Shown here in pieces: positions 38,672 through 46,395 of a stretch of 64,000 bases of DNA. The notes under the pieces were generated by a model, which was not told the origin of the DNA, did not search any database, and saw nothing but the letters and a program-made list of their open reading frames with translations. The stretch comes from Paragordius varius (Eukaryota > Nematomorpha), in assembly GCA_964247055.1 (NCBI GenBank), contig OZ176055.1, positions 7,750,001 through 7,814,000 on the forward strand, given 5' to 3'. Positions within the stretch are counted from its first letter, which is position 1, and every line of letters starts with the position of its first letter. Both the position numbers and the translations under genes were made by a program.

Positions 38672-41600
38672 TTATAATTGTAAATTTTAGTGTCTTATTT
38701 TTCTTATACATGATTCAATGGTAATTATACTTTAAAGAGAAAAAAAATATTTTTAGCCATTATGTCTACCAAGAGTTTAAATTTATTCACCTGTAAATAT
38801 ATATATGCGTTTTTGGTGTTGTCTCCAATAATATATAATATATTATTCTTTATAAATATTTGACCGTAATTACATTGGAAACAAAACTTACGAAAATCTA
38901 AAAATAATTTTATTTTAATGAATATCTATCTATATACTTTTTATATCTTTAGAAAATGCACATTGCATACATAAACTAATTTATTTAATGTAAAAAATAT
39001 AATTAAAAACTTGTATATTCGCATTATTTATATTTGAGAAATTTTCAAGCGGTTGGTAAAGAAAGGACACGACATACTAAACATAAAATTTATATAAATA
39101 ATAAGTAGTATATTAAAAACTCCAAAACAATGTGTTTATATAATTAACATTGTATCATCCATATACATGCACATACTTTTTTTTCAAGGTAAAAAAAAGA
39201 TAAGAATGAGTACATTTCTTCTCTGTGTCTCCTTGAACCCTTTCATTTTACTTTAGATCTATTATTACTTGTCCTCCCGAGTGATATATATATACTAATT
39301 ATTATATTTTGGGCAAATTTTTTTAAAAAATTTATTATGTCTTTACCTCAAGTTTTTGCTCTATACGAATGAATATGCCCAAAACACATGAGTTTTAATG
39401 AAATTTCCAATTTTATATTCATTAAGTAGGTTTTTAGCATCAATTTTAGACATACAACATGTACGAGAGGTGACAAGTCAATAATGGTAGAGTATATTAA
39501 ATTAAGGTTATGTAATAACAAGTAGTATAATGTCAATGGTAGAATGCATACAGCACAATCAAAAGCTTTTAGTATTAGGTCATTTTTTTTGAGCTTATAC
39601 AGTCATTTATACAAGTTAATATTGATATTACCTTTAATTATATTTAAATTATTTGTATTCTTATCGTGTTACTCTATAAAAAAGAGTTTACCACTTACAC
39701 TTTATTTTCTTGTCACAAATAATTATTCACGCTATATATATATATATAATATATCACAATTAAAATTTTTATCGTAATTTAATTTCAATATCAAATATTT
39801 GGTAGATGTTAAAACGACCAATTCCAGTTTGTCTAACAACAAAATTGTATTGAATGGACTTTCACATACCCACAAGCATACAGTAAAGTTTCCTCCGTCG
39901 GCTAAAAATTGTGCTGGCATTAACCTCAAATCTAATTGCAACAATTTGATTGAAAATAGTTGCGAATTATTTCTCAATACAAATAAAACACTTAATCAGT
40001 TATGTGAGAACACAAAAAGCGATACGGAAACACTATATTTAAATGAGAATAAAACTATTGTTGATACATCACAAAAAGGTATTGATGCATTTAACGCCGC
40101 AAACGGAAATCTCGATAATGATAATATAAATAACAATATATTTGATCAACTTTCCGATGATTATCTATTTGAAAATAATTCAAATGATACGCTCATTGAA
40201 AATACGGCCGAAAGTAAGTGTAAAAGGTTAATACTGAACGATAATACCCTTCTAACCAAACCTGAATATGTAAAACAAAAGAACCAAATTTATGATAATC
40301 GTTATTGTGAAAATACGGCGGATTCCTTTGCTCAAATTGTCAAAAATAATCGATTTACTGTTAACGGTAACTCAAAATGTTTTGACCATATTAATCCCGA
40401 AGAACCTAATAATTTCAATCATTTTTATAATACGCATCCTGATTCCAATTCAGAAAATTCATGTGATAATGAAATCAATAACATTGAAAATGGATATTTT
40501 GAAGAGCATTCAGGTAAACAATCAAAATTAATTACTAAATTAGAATGATATAATACTTCTAATTTTTTTAACCACTATTTAATTATAATAACGAATAATT
40601 AAAATTTTAATGGAAAATCAATGTTGTATGGCTCTTACAAATGTGTCTTCATAGTTAACTTCATAATATGTAATCTCTATTAAATTTTGAACTCCGTCAA
40701 TGAAGATTGATAGCAAACGAATGATAATATATTTATAGGTGTTTTGTATTACCCTTAATGTATAAGCTTTTTGGCACATATTCTCAGTTAGTGCTCTTAT
40801 TTTTTACTTCGGTAAGAAAATTAATACATTAAAACTATGAAAGTGTCAAATATATATACATATATATGAAGGTTAAAACAGTATTTTCCCGTTGTAATAC
40901 TAGAATGACTTTTCTATCGATTATCACCATTAATTGAATTGTTAAATAATCATAAGACTATATGTAAAACAGTAATAGTGTTTTTATTTTGTTTAATCAA
41001 AGATTCTATTAACAGATTTAACAACAAACGACAAAAACGACGGAAATCATAAAACTCACGCACAGACAGAGTCGGAATTTGAAACAGAATCTGTACTTTC
41101 CTATCTATCTCATAATGGTGATGGAATGAAACGAGAACCAGCGACTTCTTTACCGATAACTACCACACCGACTAATACATTGCCATATACGCATGGTTCT
41201 TATGCCTCTATTTCCTCGGGGTCTGTCCGCTCCATAGGGGCGCCCTTGTCTGTAGAACAACGTATAACAGATCGCCTAAATGTAAGTTTACATTCATCTT
41301 CATCAACGACTTCTTCATACTATCAACAGCAGTCACAATCACAATTTACTTCCCATTTTGGCGGTAGCCCAGTAAATGCAAACCCAACACACCAAAGTGG
41401 GGAAAGGGCGGAACAATTGAAACAAGAATATTGCATTGATGAAAGCACATTTGAAAGTGCGAAAGAAAGCGGCAGCAGTAGAGAAAAACATCATGTTATT
41501 TATTTTCCCCAATCAACGGCCTCGCTTCCATCAAGTATGTTATGTTATTATAATTAACGTTAACTTGTTCAAACTTTAAAACAAGCTTTTCTTTTCTTTG

Positions 41601-44600
41601 GTGTCACATTAGGTAGTAGTGGAATTGCAACGTGTGAAGACGAAGAAGCTGCATGGAGACGCATGATTCTACTATACAGTACATCAGCCACTCCTTTGAC
41701 TGGTAGCTCGACTGCTAACCCTTCCAGAGAAGTACCCCCTACAAATTGCTTTACGAATGTGACAGGTCCCACATCAACAATCGTATCTTCAACAATTAAT
41801 TTTTACAATTATATGGGAGAGTCTTCTACTACCCCTTATCCTGATTGCTCAAAATTCTTGCCAAATTCGACTTTATCATCATCTACTGAACAAACATACA
41901 CAACAATAATTGATCCTTCTTGCTCAAGCTCTATTATCTCTCATTCAAATATATTACCTCCTACAATTTGCTCATCGATATCCTCATATGTGGTTTCTGT
42001 GACCCAACCTTTAGATCAAAATGTTTTAATATAATAGATATGCCTTTTCAATGTTACCTTCGTTATTTATGACTAACAACATGTATATTTTCTAGGTTCC
42101 AAAAACTTGCGAAAATTTTGGTTATAGAGAAAGCCAAGAACCAAGTAGCGCATTTCAGCAAATTATCAATCAAATGAATCAAGTTTAATCTATTTAATTT
42201 TATAGATTCCGAGCGTATTACTTTCCAGCCTTTCCCCTAATGAAATTGAACAATTAAGACATTTTCAACACCAACAATTACAAAACTTTTTATTGCTCAA
42301 TTCATCCCCTCAAACTACTAGTATAGTATCGCAAAATTCGTTACCCATAGTAATTTTGATTTTTATTATATACATTAACATATTATTATGTTTACTTAAT
42401 ATTTTAGTCAATCGGATCAGGCACACAAACCAATGAAAACTTAACAACAATTGTTCCGTCTATTGTATTAACGACAAATAGCTCACAGTCGGGTACGTTA
42501 CAGCCAAACTCTAGTAATATTGTTTCCAGTGAACCAAACATAAAGCTCGAACTTTCTCCAAACGTGAATGTTACGCTTGTTACTAATACTACAACTTTAA
42601 CGCCTCCTTCAACTTTGGCAATAGTTTCATCAGTATCCTTGAGTGGTAGCGTAAGTAGCTCAGTTGTCTCAAGCAAACGAACGCGTCGATCTAGTCCATC
42701 ATCTGTGGGCGGGAGCCGTAAAAAACATGGCCATTCGTCGCACCATAAGACATCTACATCGTCAGCATGTGTTTCCGCCGCTACCAACACTTTGATGACA
42801 TCTTTATCTATACCACAACAACAACAACAACAATATAGTTGTAGTTCATCAGAAATGCAGCAAATTATGCCTTCATCGCTAACTGTTTCACCTTCGGCCA
42901 TGACTATTACCCCAGCCGCGGCCGCCGCAGCTGCAGCCGCGGCTGCTGCAGCATTCTATTACCATCAACAACAACAACAACAGCAGCAACAACACCATCA
43001 TCATCAATTCCAACAGCACCACCATCATTATCAACAGCAACAGCAGCAGCAAATACCGCAACTTACATCTTCTACGATTGGTACTTTATCCGAAAGCTTG
43101 CAGGTAAATCTGACCAGTGATGCCCTTTCGAGTAGTCCGAGGAAACGTGCTGATGTGGTGTCTATGGCAACAACTCCTTGTCCCATAACAGAACTTCGAC
43201 CAGAATGTGCTACATCATCATCATCATCAATTATGACAAACATCGGGAAAGTAATAACACCCCCATCATCTCCACCACCGGCTGCTTCTTTGCCCCTGCC
43301 CTCGGGTATGATAGCTTTCCAACAAGTAAGTCAGCATCAACAAGTTCCTGTGACATCGGTCTTTCCAACTAACTCGCCAGGCACTATGTACCAAAGCAGC
43401 GATTCAGGAACGCCTGTTGCTTGTTTAGGGACAAAAGTAGATGTCCCTGTAACGCTACCTCAATATCAGTACTCTGCACCACAAGTAAATTAATTTAGAG
43501 ATTTATTAAGTATATTTGTGCAAAGCGCCTACCAACTTAATGGGTGGTGTGAAAAAAAAATTTATTGACTTGACTTGCGAGTTTTTCAAGTCATGGCTTG
43601 TTTGCTTTCATGTGATAAAAAAAGTTTAACATTAGACGACTTTAGTCAAGCAAGAAAACTTGATTCGGAGGTGATAAATATAATATGATCAAGTAAAACT
43701 TGAAGATTTCCCAAGTGTGGTGTAGGGCACACTTGACAGATTGAATAATATGGATTAAATTATTTTGGATATTTAAATATATAGTTTAGGTTTTACATGT
43801 AATTTAAACGTTAATGCTATAAACTGTTTGTTTATTTGATAATTTTTGACTTATTACCCTATTCAAATGGGTGGATATAAAATAGGATAAATTTTTAGAA
43901 AAACTCTGCTTATATTTAAGAACAATATACAAATAAAAATATGCTAAATTTATTAATTCCGTGAACCCGTAAAAATTTGATTCACGAAAATATTTTAAAA
44001 TTAATAAATTAAATATTAATCCTTTTTAAATTTACAAATGATCGTTTAACCAAAAATTATAAACGCTAAAGGATACTTCACTATAAAAACATGTAAAGAG
44101 TTTATTTCAATATAATTTTATATCAAATGTATTGTTGATAATCAATTAAAAACATTTTCCATTATACAAATGGACTACTAATAAAATGAGTAGTATTGTA
44201 AAATAATAGAGAGTGTTTAAGGACGAATGGTTACATCAACTTAACAATTTTTACCAGGCTCAATATATAGAAAAATTTATAATATAAGAGATTTTAAGGC
44301 GAATATATCAATTTTATTATGCTTTTCCCAATAATTGGGATGTAGAGACTCCTTTTATTCATGCATATATTTACTATTTTTAACCAAACAGTTATTAAAT
44401 AAAATTTTTAAAAAATTTATCTATATGTATTAATGCATAAAGAAAATTGGTTTCGCTGCAGAATCTGCTTATGCTCAACCACAGCAACAACAATTACATC
44501 AACAATTAACGTCCAACTTGCCAAAGCTTGAGTTGAGTGAAGATACAATGGATTTAGAAGAGCTTGAACGCTTCGCTAAAATGTTTAAGCAGCGAAGAAT

Positions 44601-46395
44601 TAAATTAGGTTTTTATAAATAATAAATGTCTTTCTATTTTAGTATAGGTTAAATATAATCATAATTTAATTTATGAAGATTGTTGTTTACTTTTTTTATT
44701 TCAATCGCATATAGGATATACCCAAGGCGATGTAGGACTCGCCATGGGTAAATTGTACGGGAATGATTTTAGCCAAACTACCATCTCTCGTTTTGAGGCT
44801 TTGAATCTCAGTTTTAAAAATATGTGCAAACTAAAACCCCTGCTTGCTAAATGGTTGGAGGATGCGGACGCAATGTTGTCAGCTGCTGCAGCCGTAGCCA
44901 CAAGCGGTCCTCATTCATCAGCAGTTTTTGGCGCAGCGGCTGCATTTGCAGGTATGCAAGCCGCTGCGACGCATTTAGCCGCCACCTCTGGGGGTACGGT
45001 CACTTCCGGCCCACAAACAACTGGTGACCTAAGTGAATCTGGGACTTTTGCTCAACCAGGGGGTGTGCCTCCTGAACTGTCGGGAATGTCACCTCAACAG
45101 CAACAACAACACAGACTTAGTTTGGAAAGTAGCGCTTCTACCGGTTCGCAGCCTTCAACTTCTTTCCTCCAGCAATATCCATCTGCGTCTTCTTTTGGTT
45201 ATTTAAGCGGTGTGTCTGGAAGCGCTGCCTTACTTGGTATTATTTGGATATTTTGTTGATTATACACGCACATTAGATCAATTTGTTAAGGTTTACACAA
45301 TATTTTTTTTATTTTAGGTGCCGCTGGCAAAAGGCGAAAAAAGAGAACAAGTATTGATACTTCGATTAGAATGAGCTTGGAAAAAGCATTTCTTGTTAAT
45401 CCAAAGCCGGCATCTGAGGATATAACAGCCATAGCGGATGACTTGGGTTTGTTTAATAAACAGATATATTTATATTCTTGTTAAATTGTTTATTATTTGC
45501 TTTTGTTTGGTCGGTTAGAACAAACTATATTTGCCACCACGTTTAAGTTAAAGGTTATTTTATTAAAATATAGTGATCATAATATAGAGTCATAATCGCT
45601 ATAAAAATACCAATTACATCAATATATATATTGATTAAAGTCACTTTCCCTTATTTTTCCCTAGGCATGGAGAAAGAGGTTGTCCGTGTTTGGTTTTGTA
45701 ATCGAAGACAAAAAGAGAAGCGTATAAATCCGCCCCCTGGGGCAGCTATGGCAGCTGCTGCAGCAGCCGCAGCTTATGCTTTTGGGGCTGTTCAACAGCA
45801 GCAACAACAACAGCAAGCAGCTGGTCTTGGCCAGTCACCTTATATGATGGGCGCGACGCCCGCTGGCTTACCCTCTTCTACTGGGATTGGCCCATCAACA
45901 GCCGGTGATTTGTATGGCACATCATCGTTGGCGTCTGCCTCTTTTCACCATCAGGGAGATGGGGCGGCAGGAGGCAGCAAGTTGGGTGGGACCGGGACAG
46001 CCGCAAGCACGTCTCATCACCCCTCTTCTTTCTTGCAATTCATGAATCCTTTCCTACTTGCTAGTCATTCCATGTTTCGGCCTTCATCGTTACTCCAACA
46101 TACCCAGCCTGCGCCACAGCAAGCATCAGTCCTGACGGCCCCGTCGACTTTTGCACAGATTGGAGCACAACACGTTCAACAACAACAAACCCTTGATACG
46201 TCCTCTAACATGAGAAGTGAACCACCAACTGATCCATCATCTACAGCCAGCAGAGGGCAGCGTCATGAAGAGCAAAAACAGAGTGGAGTCACGAAATCAG
46301 AAATGTCACCTTCACACCTTGGGGACACGGAAGAAGAATTGGAGGATAGCGATGATGATGGCGAAGATTTTTTACTGGGCGAAGATCAGTCATAA
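11151..46395 (+). CDS. Class 2 POU homeobox transcription factor (nubbin/Pdm, Oct-1/Oct-2 type)
   Basis: Coding exons supported by frame: 11162-11285 (candidate start), 39806-40513, 41016-41534, 41613-42022, 42096-42182, 42206-42349, 42408-43484, 44485-44608 (or from 44462), 44715-45236, 45318-45446, 45665-46395. Phases are consistent from end to end and would give a protein of about 1,500 residues, longer than most POU2 proteins because of the long N-terminal region. The POU-specific domain reads [20 protein letters not shown] then [19 protein letters not shown], nearly the class 2 consensus. The homeodomain has [12 protein letters not shown] and the recognition helix [13 protein letters not shown]. 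These proteins bind octamer-like DNA in the nucleus and act in neural and appendage development. The gene symbol is left blank because orthology to nubbin or pdm2 cannot be decided here. Confidence 0.85.
11162..11285 (+). CDS. Candidate first coding exon of the POU gene
   Basis: An ATG opens 41 codons reading [18 protein letters not shown] and onward to TNGTVYK. It then leaves one G before GTAAAT, a good donor. This phase fits exactly the acceptor at 39805/39806, which needs one nucleotide and makes a GAT codon. The composition (Asn, Ser, Thr, Lys) resembles the next exon. An acceptor-like TTTTACAG precedes it at 11150. The exon lies about 28.5 kb from the rest of the coding sequence, so the link is inference. 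Confidence 0.5.
11286..13450. other. Start of the large POU intron
   Basis: AT-rich DNA with no recognised gene, domain or repeat. Two ATGCAAAT/ATTTGCAT octamers lie within 300 bases of the candidate exon, but such octamers are expected by chance at this base composition. Confidence 0.4.
13960..15600 (+). repeat. Degenerate tandem repeats of about 330 bases inside the Helitron
   Basis: About five diverged units begin near 13960, 14290, 14620, 15015 and 15325. Each repeats the same marker order: ATTCCAG/AA, AGCGCTTTTT, CTGGGTAGGGAGC, CCATATCAAAATTGCG, TTTCAGAAAACTTAT, ATATTACCCG, GGCAAAAAT, and GCCCTTTACGCCC. Units three and four are rearranged. The shorter Helitron copies lack this block. 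Confidence 0.7.
15689..15710 (+). repeat. Poly(C) tract of 22
   Basis: A run of 22 cytosines inside the Helitron, just before its subterminal hairpin. The related copy at 48699 has only a short C-rich spot at this place (reverse of GTGGGGC), so the run has expanded in this copy. Confidence 0.85.
17638..19780. other. POU intron, no recognised element
   Basis: AT-rich intronic DNA. No coding potential, terminal repeats or domain was recognised. Confidence 0.4.
19780..21170. repeat. GC-spotted repeat-derived region
   Basis: Less AT-rich islands in an AT-rich intron. The part at 19985-20040 (AAATTCAAAAAAGGGTTCGA and a following TGTTCGGCG) resembles a piece of the Helitron family at 49140. A perfect inverted repeat GGGCCGC-CA-GCGGCCC lies at about 20355-20370, and a short GGCTG...CAGCC hairpin near 21129-21142 is followed by CGACCCCTGGCG. 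These look like transposon ends, possibly hAT, but no complete pair with a target duplication was found. Confidence 0.35.
21412..21712. mobile_element. MITE of about 300 bases with long inverted ends
   Basis: The left end TAGCCTGTCCGAGCC followed by TATCTTTTGCGGGTCTGTCA is mirrored at the right end (reverse complement AGCCTGTCCCGAACC, an extra stretch of about 15 bases, then CTATCTTTTACGG and CAGTCAC). The interior is non-coding. No target duplication was identified, so the superfamily is unknown. Confidence 0.55.
21713..23146. other. POU intron, no recognised element
   Basis: AT-rich intronic sequence with no supported gene or repeat. Confidence 0.35.
23155..23425. mobile_element. hAT MITE, 271 bases, with 8-base target duplication
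   Basis: Begins TAAGGTGACCAACGCGCGGC and ends GTTGGACACCCCTG, whose reverse is the common hAT end CAGGGGTGTCCAAC. It is flanked by perfect 8-base direct repeats CTTTAAAC at 23147-23154 and 23426-23433. Non-coding and somewhat diverged between ends. Confidence 0.75.
23434..24104. other. POU intron, no recognised element
   Basis: AT-rich. A 92-codon open frame at 23734-24012 has no recognisable domain and is not supported as a gene. Confidence 0.35.
24105..24760 (+). repeat. Dispersed repeat family R1, copy 2
   Basis: Matches 9010-9600 over its length with small insertions, including a TA microsatellite at 24351-24378 that copy 1 lacks in expanded form. The markers CTCTACTCCATTATTATG, GATTTGCCAATATTTTTTA, GACACAGCATATATCC and TCTCTACTGAACCC keep the same order. 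Class unknown. Confidence 0.7.
24925..25427 (-). mobile_element. TTAA-type MITE, diverged copy
   Basis: Internal similarity to the MITE at 36168-36746: AAAATTTGCACTTA, AATTTAGTCAACATGACAT, TCGATGTTAGATGTGATTTA, ATGGCGTCGAAATAATTTGA and a right end CCCAATTTGAATCGAATTAA. The ends are degraded, so this is an older copy. Confidence 0.6.
25428..26076. other. POU intron, no recognised element
   Basis: AT-rich intronic sequence with no supported feature. Confidence 0.3.
26085..26371. mobile_element. hAT MITE, 287 bases, same family as the fold-back element
   Basis: Starts TAGGGCTTCTTAAACTATAG and ends AAGTTTAAGAAGCCCTG. It is flanked by perfect 8-base repeats ATATAAAG at 26077-26084 and 26372-26379. 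The right portion (AAAACGAATTCTAAATTTAT through TTTATCATCAAAAAATATCA) matches the outer part of each arm of the element at 13451-17637, so it is a deletion derivative of that family. No coding sequence. Confidence 0.85.
26380..27819. other. POU intron, no recognised element
   Basis: AT-rich intronic sequence. Several short open frames here have no recognisable domain. Confidence 0.3.
27824..28805 (-). mobile_element. TTAA-type MITE interrupted by another MITE
   Basis: The left end near 27824 (CATTTCGATTCAAATTAAGG then TCTAAATACCCCAGA) and CTACTTCGACGCCATTTTTA at 27940-27960 match the family at 48430. The family resumes after 28690 with TTTTTCCATGGTTTTAATTC and ends in a degraded CGGGGGTACC region. 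The gap is filled by the element at 27991-28686. Confidence 0.6.
27991..28686. mobile_element. Inverted-repeat element with subterminal tandem repeats
   Basis: Both ends share TACCA, TTTGCACTTCAAGAGTG in inverted orientation. Just inside lie head-to-tail copies of a unit of about 21 bases (AAGGACCAACTTGAACTGTT and variants), roughly four on the left and seven on the right, in opposite orientation. The middle is AT-rich and non-coding. Flanking TA dinucleotides could be the target duplication of a Tc1/mariner-type MITE, but this is not certain. Confidence 0.7.
31610..31915. mobile_element. hAT remnant
   Basis: The right end reads CGGGCCGTGTGTTGGCCACC followed by TCAG, close to the reverse of the usual hAT end CAGxGGTGGCCAACAC. 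The left part has TTTCGCGGGCCGCATTTTTG and GGTCCGCATT, also typical of this group. No target duplication was found, so the left edge is approximate. Confidence 0.45.
33732..33763. repeat. (TA)n microsatellite
   Basis: Uninterrupted alternating TA run in the POU intron. Confidence 0.9.
34399..34420 (+). other. G-run cluster with quadruplex potential
   Basis: GGG, then TAAA, then seven Gs, one A and seven more Gs on the sense strand of the POU intron. Four GGG tracts with loops of 4, 1 and 1 can be drawn, which fits the quadruplex pattern. It stands out in DNA that is otherwise very AT-rich. Confidence 0.6.
34619..34683 (+). repeat. GT-rich microsatellite pair
   Basis: Two short GT runs separated by a TC-rich segment in the POU intron. 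Confidence 0.8.
35632..35654. repeat. (TA)n microsatellite
   Basis: Alternating TA run in the POU intron. Confidence 0.85.
36168..36746. mobile_element. TTAA-flanked MITE (piggyBac-like), best copy
   Basis: Bounded by TTAA on both sides. The right end reversed reads CACTTCGATTCAAATTGGG. The left end begins CACTT, has about 24 extra bases, and continues CGATTTGAATTGGGGTA. A TTAA target with short inverted ends fits piggyBac-type MITEs. The interior is non-coding and shared with copies at 24925, 27824 and 48430. It lies in the POU intron. Confidence 0.65.
36747..39805. other. 3' part of the large POU intron
   Basis: AT-rich with a TA microsatellite at 38641-38668 and no recognised transposon. 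It ends at ATTTGGTAG, the acceptor proposed for the next POU exon. Confidence 0.4.
38641..38668. repeat. (TA)n microsatellite
   Basis: Alternating TA run in the POU intron. Confidence 0.9.
39806..40513 (+). CDS. POU gene exon 2: Asn-rich N-terminal region
   Basis: An open frame of 236 codons that starts after the acceptor ATTTGGTAG and ends TTCAG with donor GTAAAC, phase 1 at both ends. It contains no in-frame ATG near its start, which is why a separate first exon is required. The protein is rich in Asn, Asp, Ser and Glu with no known domain (for example [20 protein letters not shown]). It is probably a disordered regulatory region. Membership in the POU gene rests on phase agreement with the following exon. 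Confidence 0.65.
41016..42022 (+). CDS. POU gene exons 3-4: Ser/Thr-rich region
   Basis: Exon 41016-41534 begins after ATTAACAG and joins exon 2 through a split GAT codon. It reads [20 protein letters not shown] and ends in donor GTATGT. Exon 41613-42022 starts after CACATTAG with a split AGT codon and contains [18 protein letters not shown], then a long Ser/Thr/Pro stretch. Its donor (GTTTTA after CAAAAT) is weak; an earlier phase-0 GT at 41989 is an alternative. No recognised domain; probably a transactivation region. Confidence 0.65.
42096..42349 (+). CDS. POU gene exons 5-6 separated by a 23-nt gap
   Basis: Exon 42096-42182 (29 codons: [20 protein letters not shown] and on to NQMNQ) and exon 42206-42349 (48 codons: [20 protein letters not shown], then [12 protein letters not shown]) are both phase 0 at both ends. 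Only 23 nt lie between them, starting GTTTAA and ending TTTATAG, with an in-frame stop just after the donor. Either this is a real 23-nt intron, as in the receptor gene of this window, or the two exons are alternatives. The second exon has a Gln/Leu-rich helix-like segment common in POU2 N-termini. Confidence 0.6.
42408..43484 (+). CDS. POU gene exon 7: homopolymeric activation region
   Basis: An open frame of 359 codons. It contains a nuclear-signal-like basic cluster ([12 protein letters not shown], then SRKKHGH), a run of 13 alanines, several Gln runs and His-rich stretches (about residues 125-170 of the exon), and a C-terminal Pro/Ser region. The end used here is CCACAA then GTAAAT in phase 0. 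Other good donors lie inside (GCAG/GTAAAT near 43104, CAACAA/GTAAGT near 43326), so shorter isoforms are possible. Low-complexity tracts of this kind are typical of homeodomain protein activation or repression regions. Confidence 0.75.
43485..44484. other. POU intron 7
   Basis: About 1 kb of AT-rich intron. Near 43555-43735 several CTTGACTTG/TCAAGT words and a hairpin CAAGTGTG-8 bases-CACACTTG occur, perhaps a small decayed MITE. No exon was recognised. Confidence 0.4.
44485..45236 (+). CDS. POU gene exons 8-9: POU-specific domain and long linker
   Basis: Exon 8 ends at 44608 in phase 1 and holds [20 protein letters not shown] then [11 protein letters not shown]. It may start at 44485 (phase 0, matching exon 7) or at 44462 (phase 1, adding ESAYAQPQ, which needs another donor upstream). 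Exon 9 (44715-45236) completes the POU-specific domain with [40 protein letters not shown] and [11 protein letters not shown], including the conserved DNA-contact helix. It then runs into about 125 residues of Ala-, Ser-, Gly- and Gln-rich linker before the homeodomain, far longer than the short linkers usual in this family. Confidence 0.9.
45318..46395 (+). CDS. POU gene exons 10-11: homeodomain and acidic C-terminus
   Basis: Exon 45318-45446 encodes [20 protein letters not shown] and the following helix to ADDLG. Exon 45665-46395 continues [20 protein letters not shown], the third helix with the POU-type WFC-N-RRQ signature. The split Gly codon before MEKE replaces the Asn common in class 2 homeodomains (LNMEKEV). 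Next come Ala and Gln runs, a Ser/Gly/Pro region and a highly acidic end ([14 protein letters not shown]) before TAA. The acceptor of the last exon (TTTTTCCCTAG) is strong. Confidence 0.92.

Noticed and set aside
42404-42901. 165-codon minus-strand frame opposite POU exon 7
   Set aside because: Shadow of the real coding exon; the Cys-rich run is the antisense of Gln codons.
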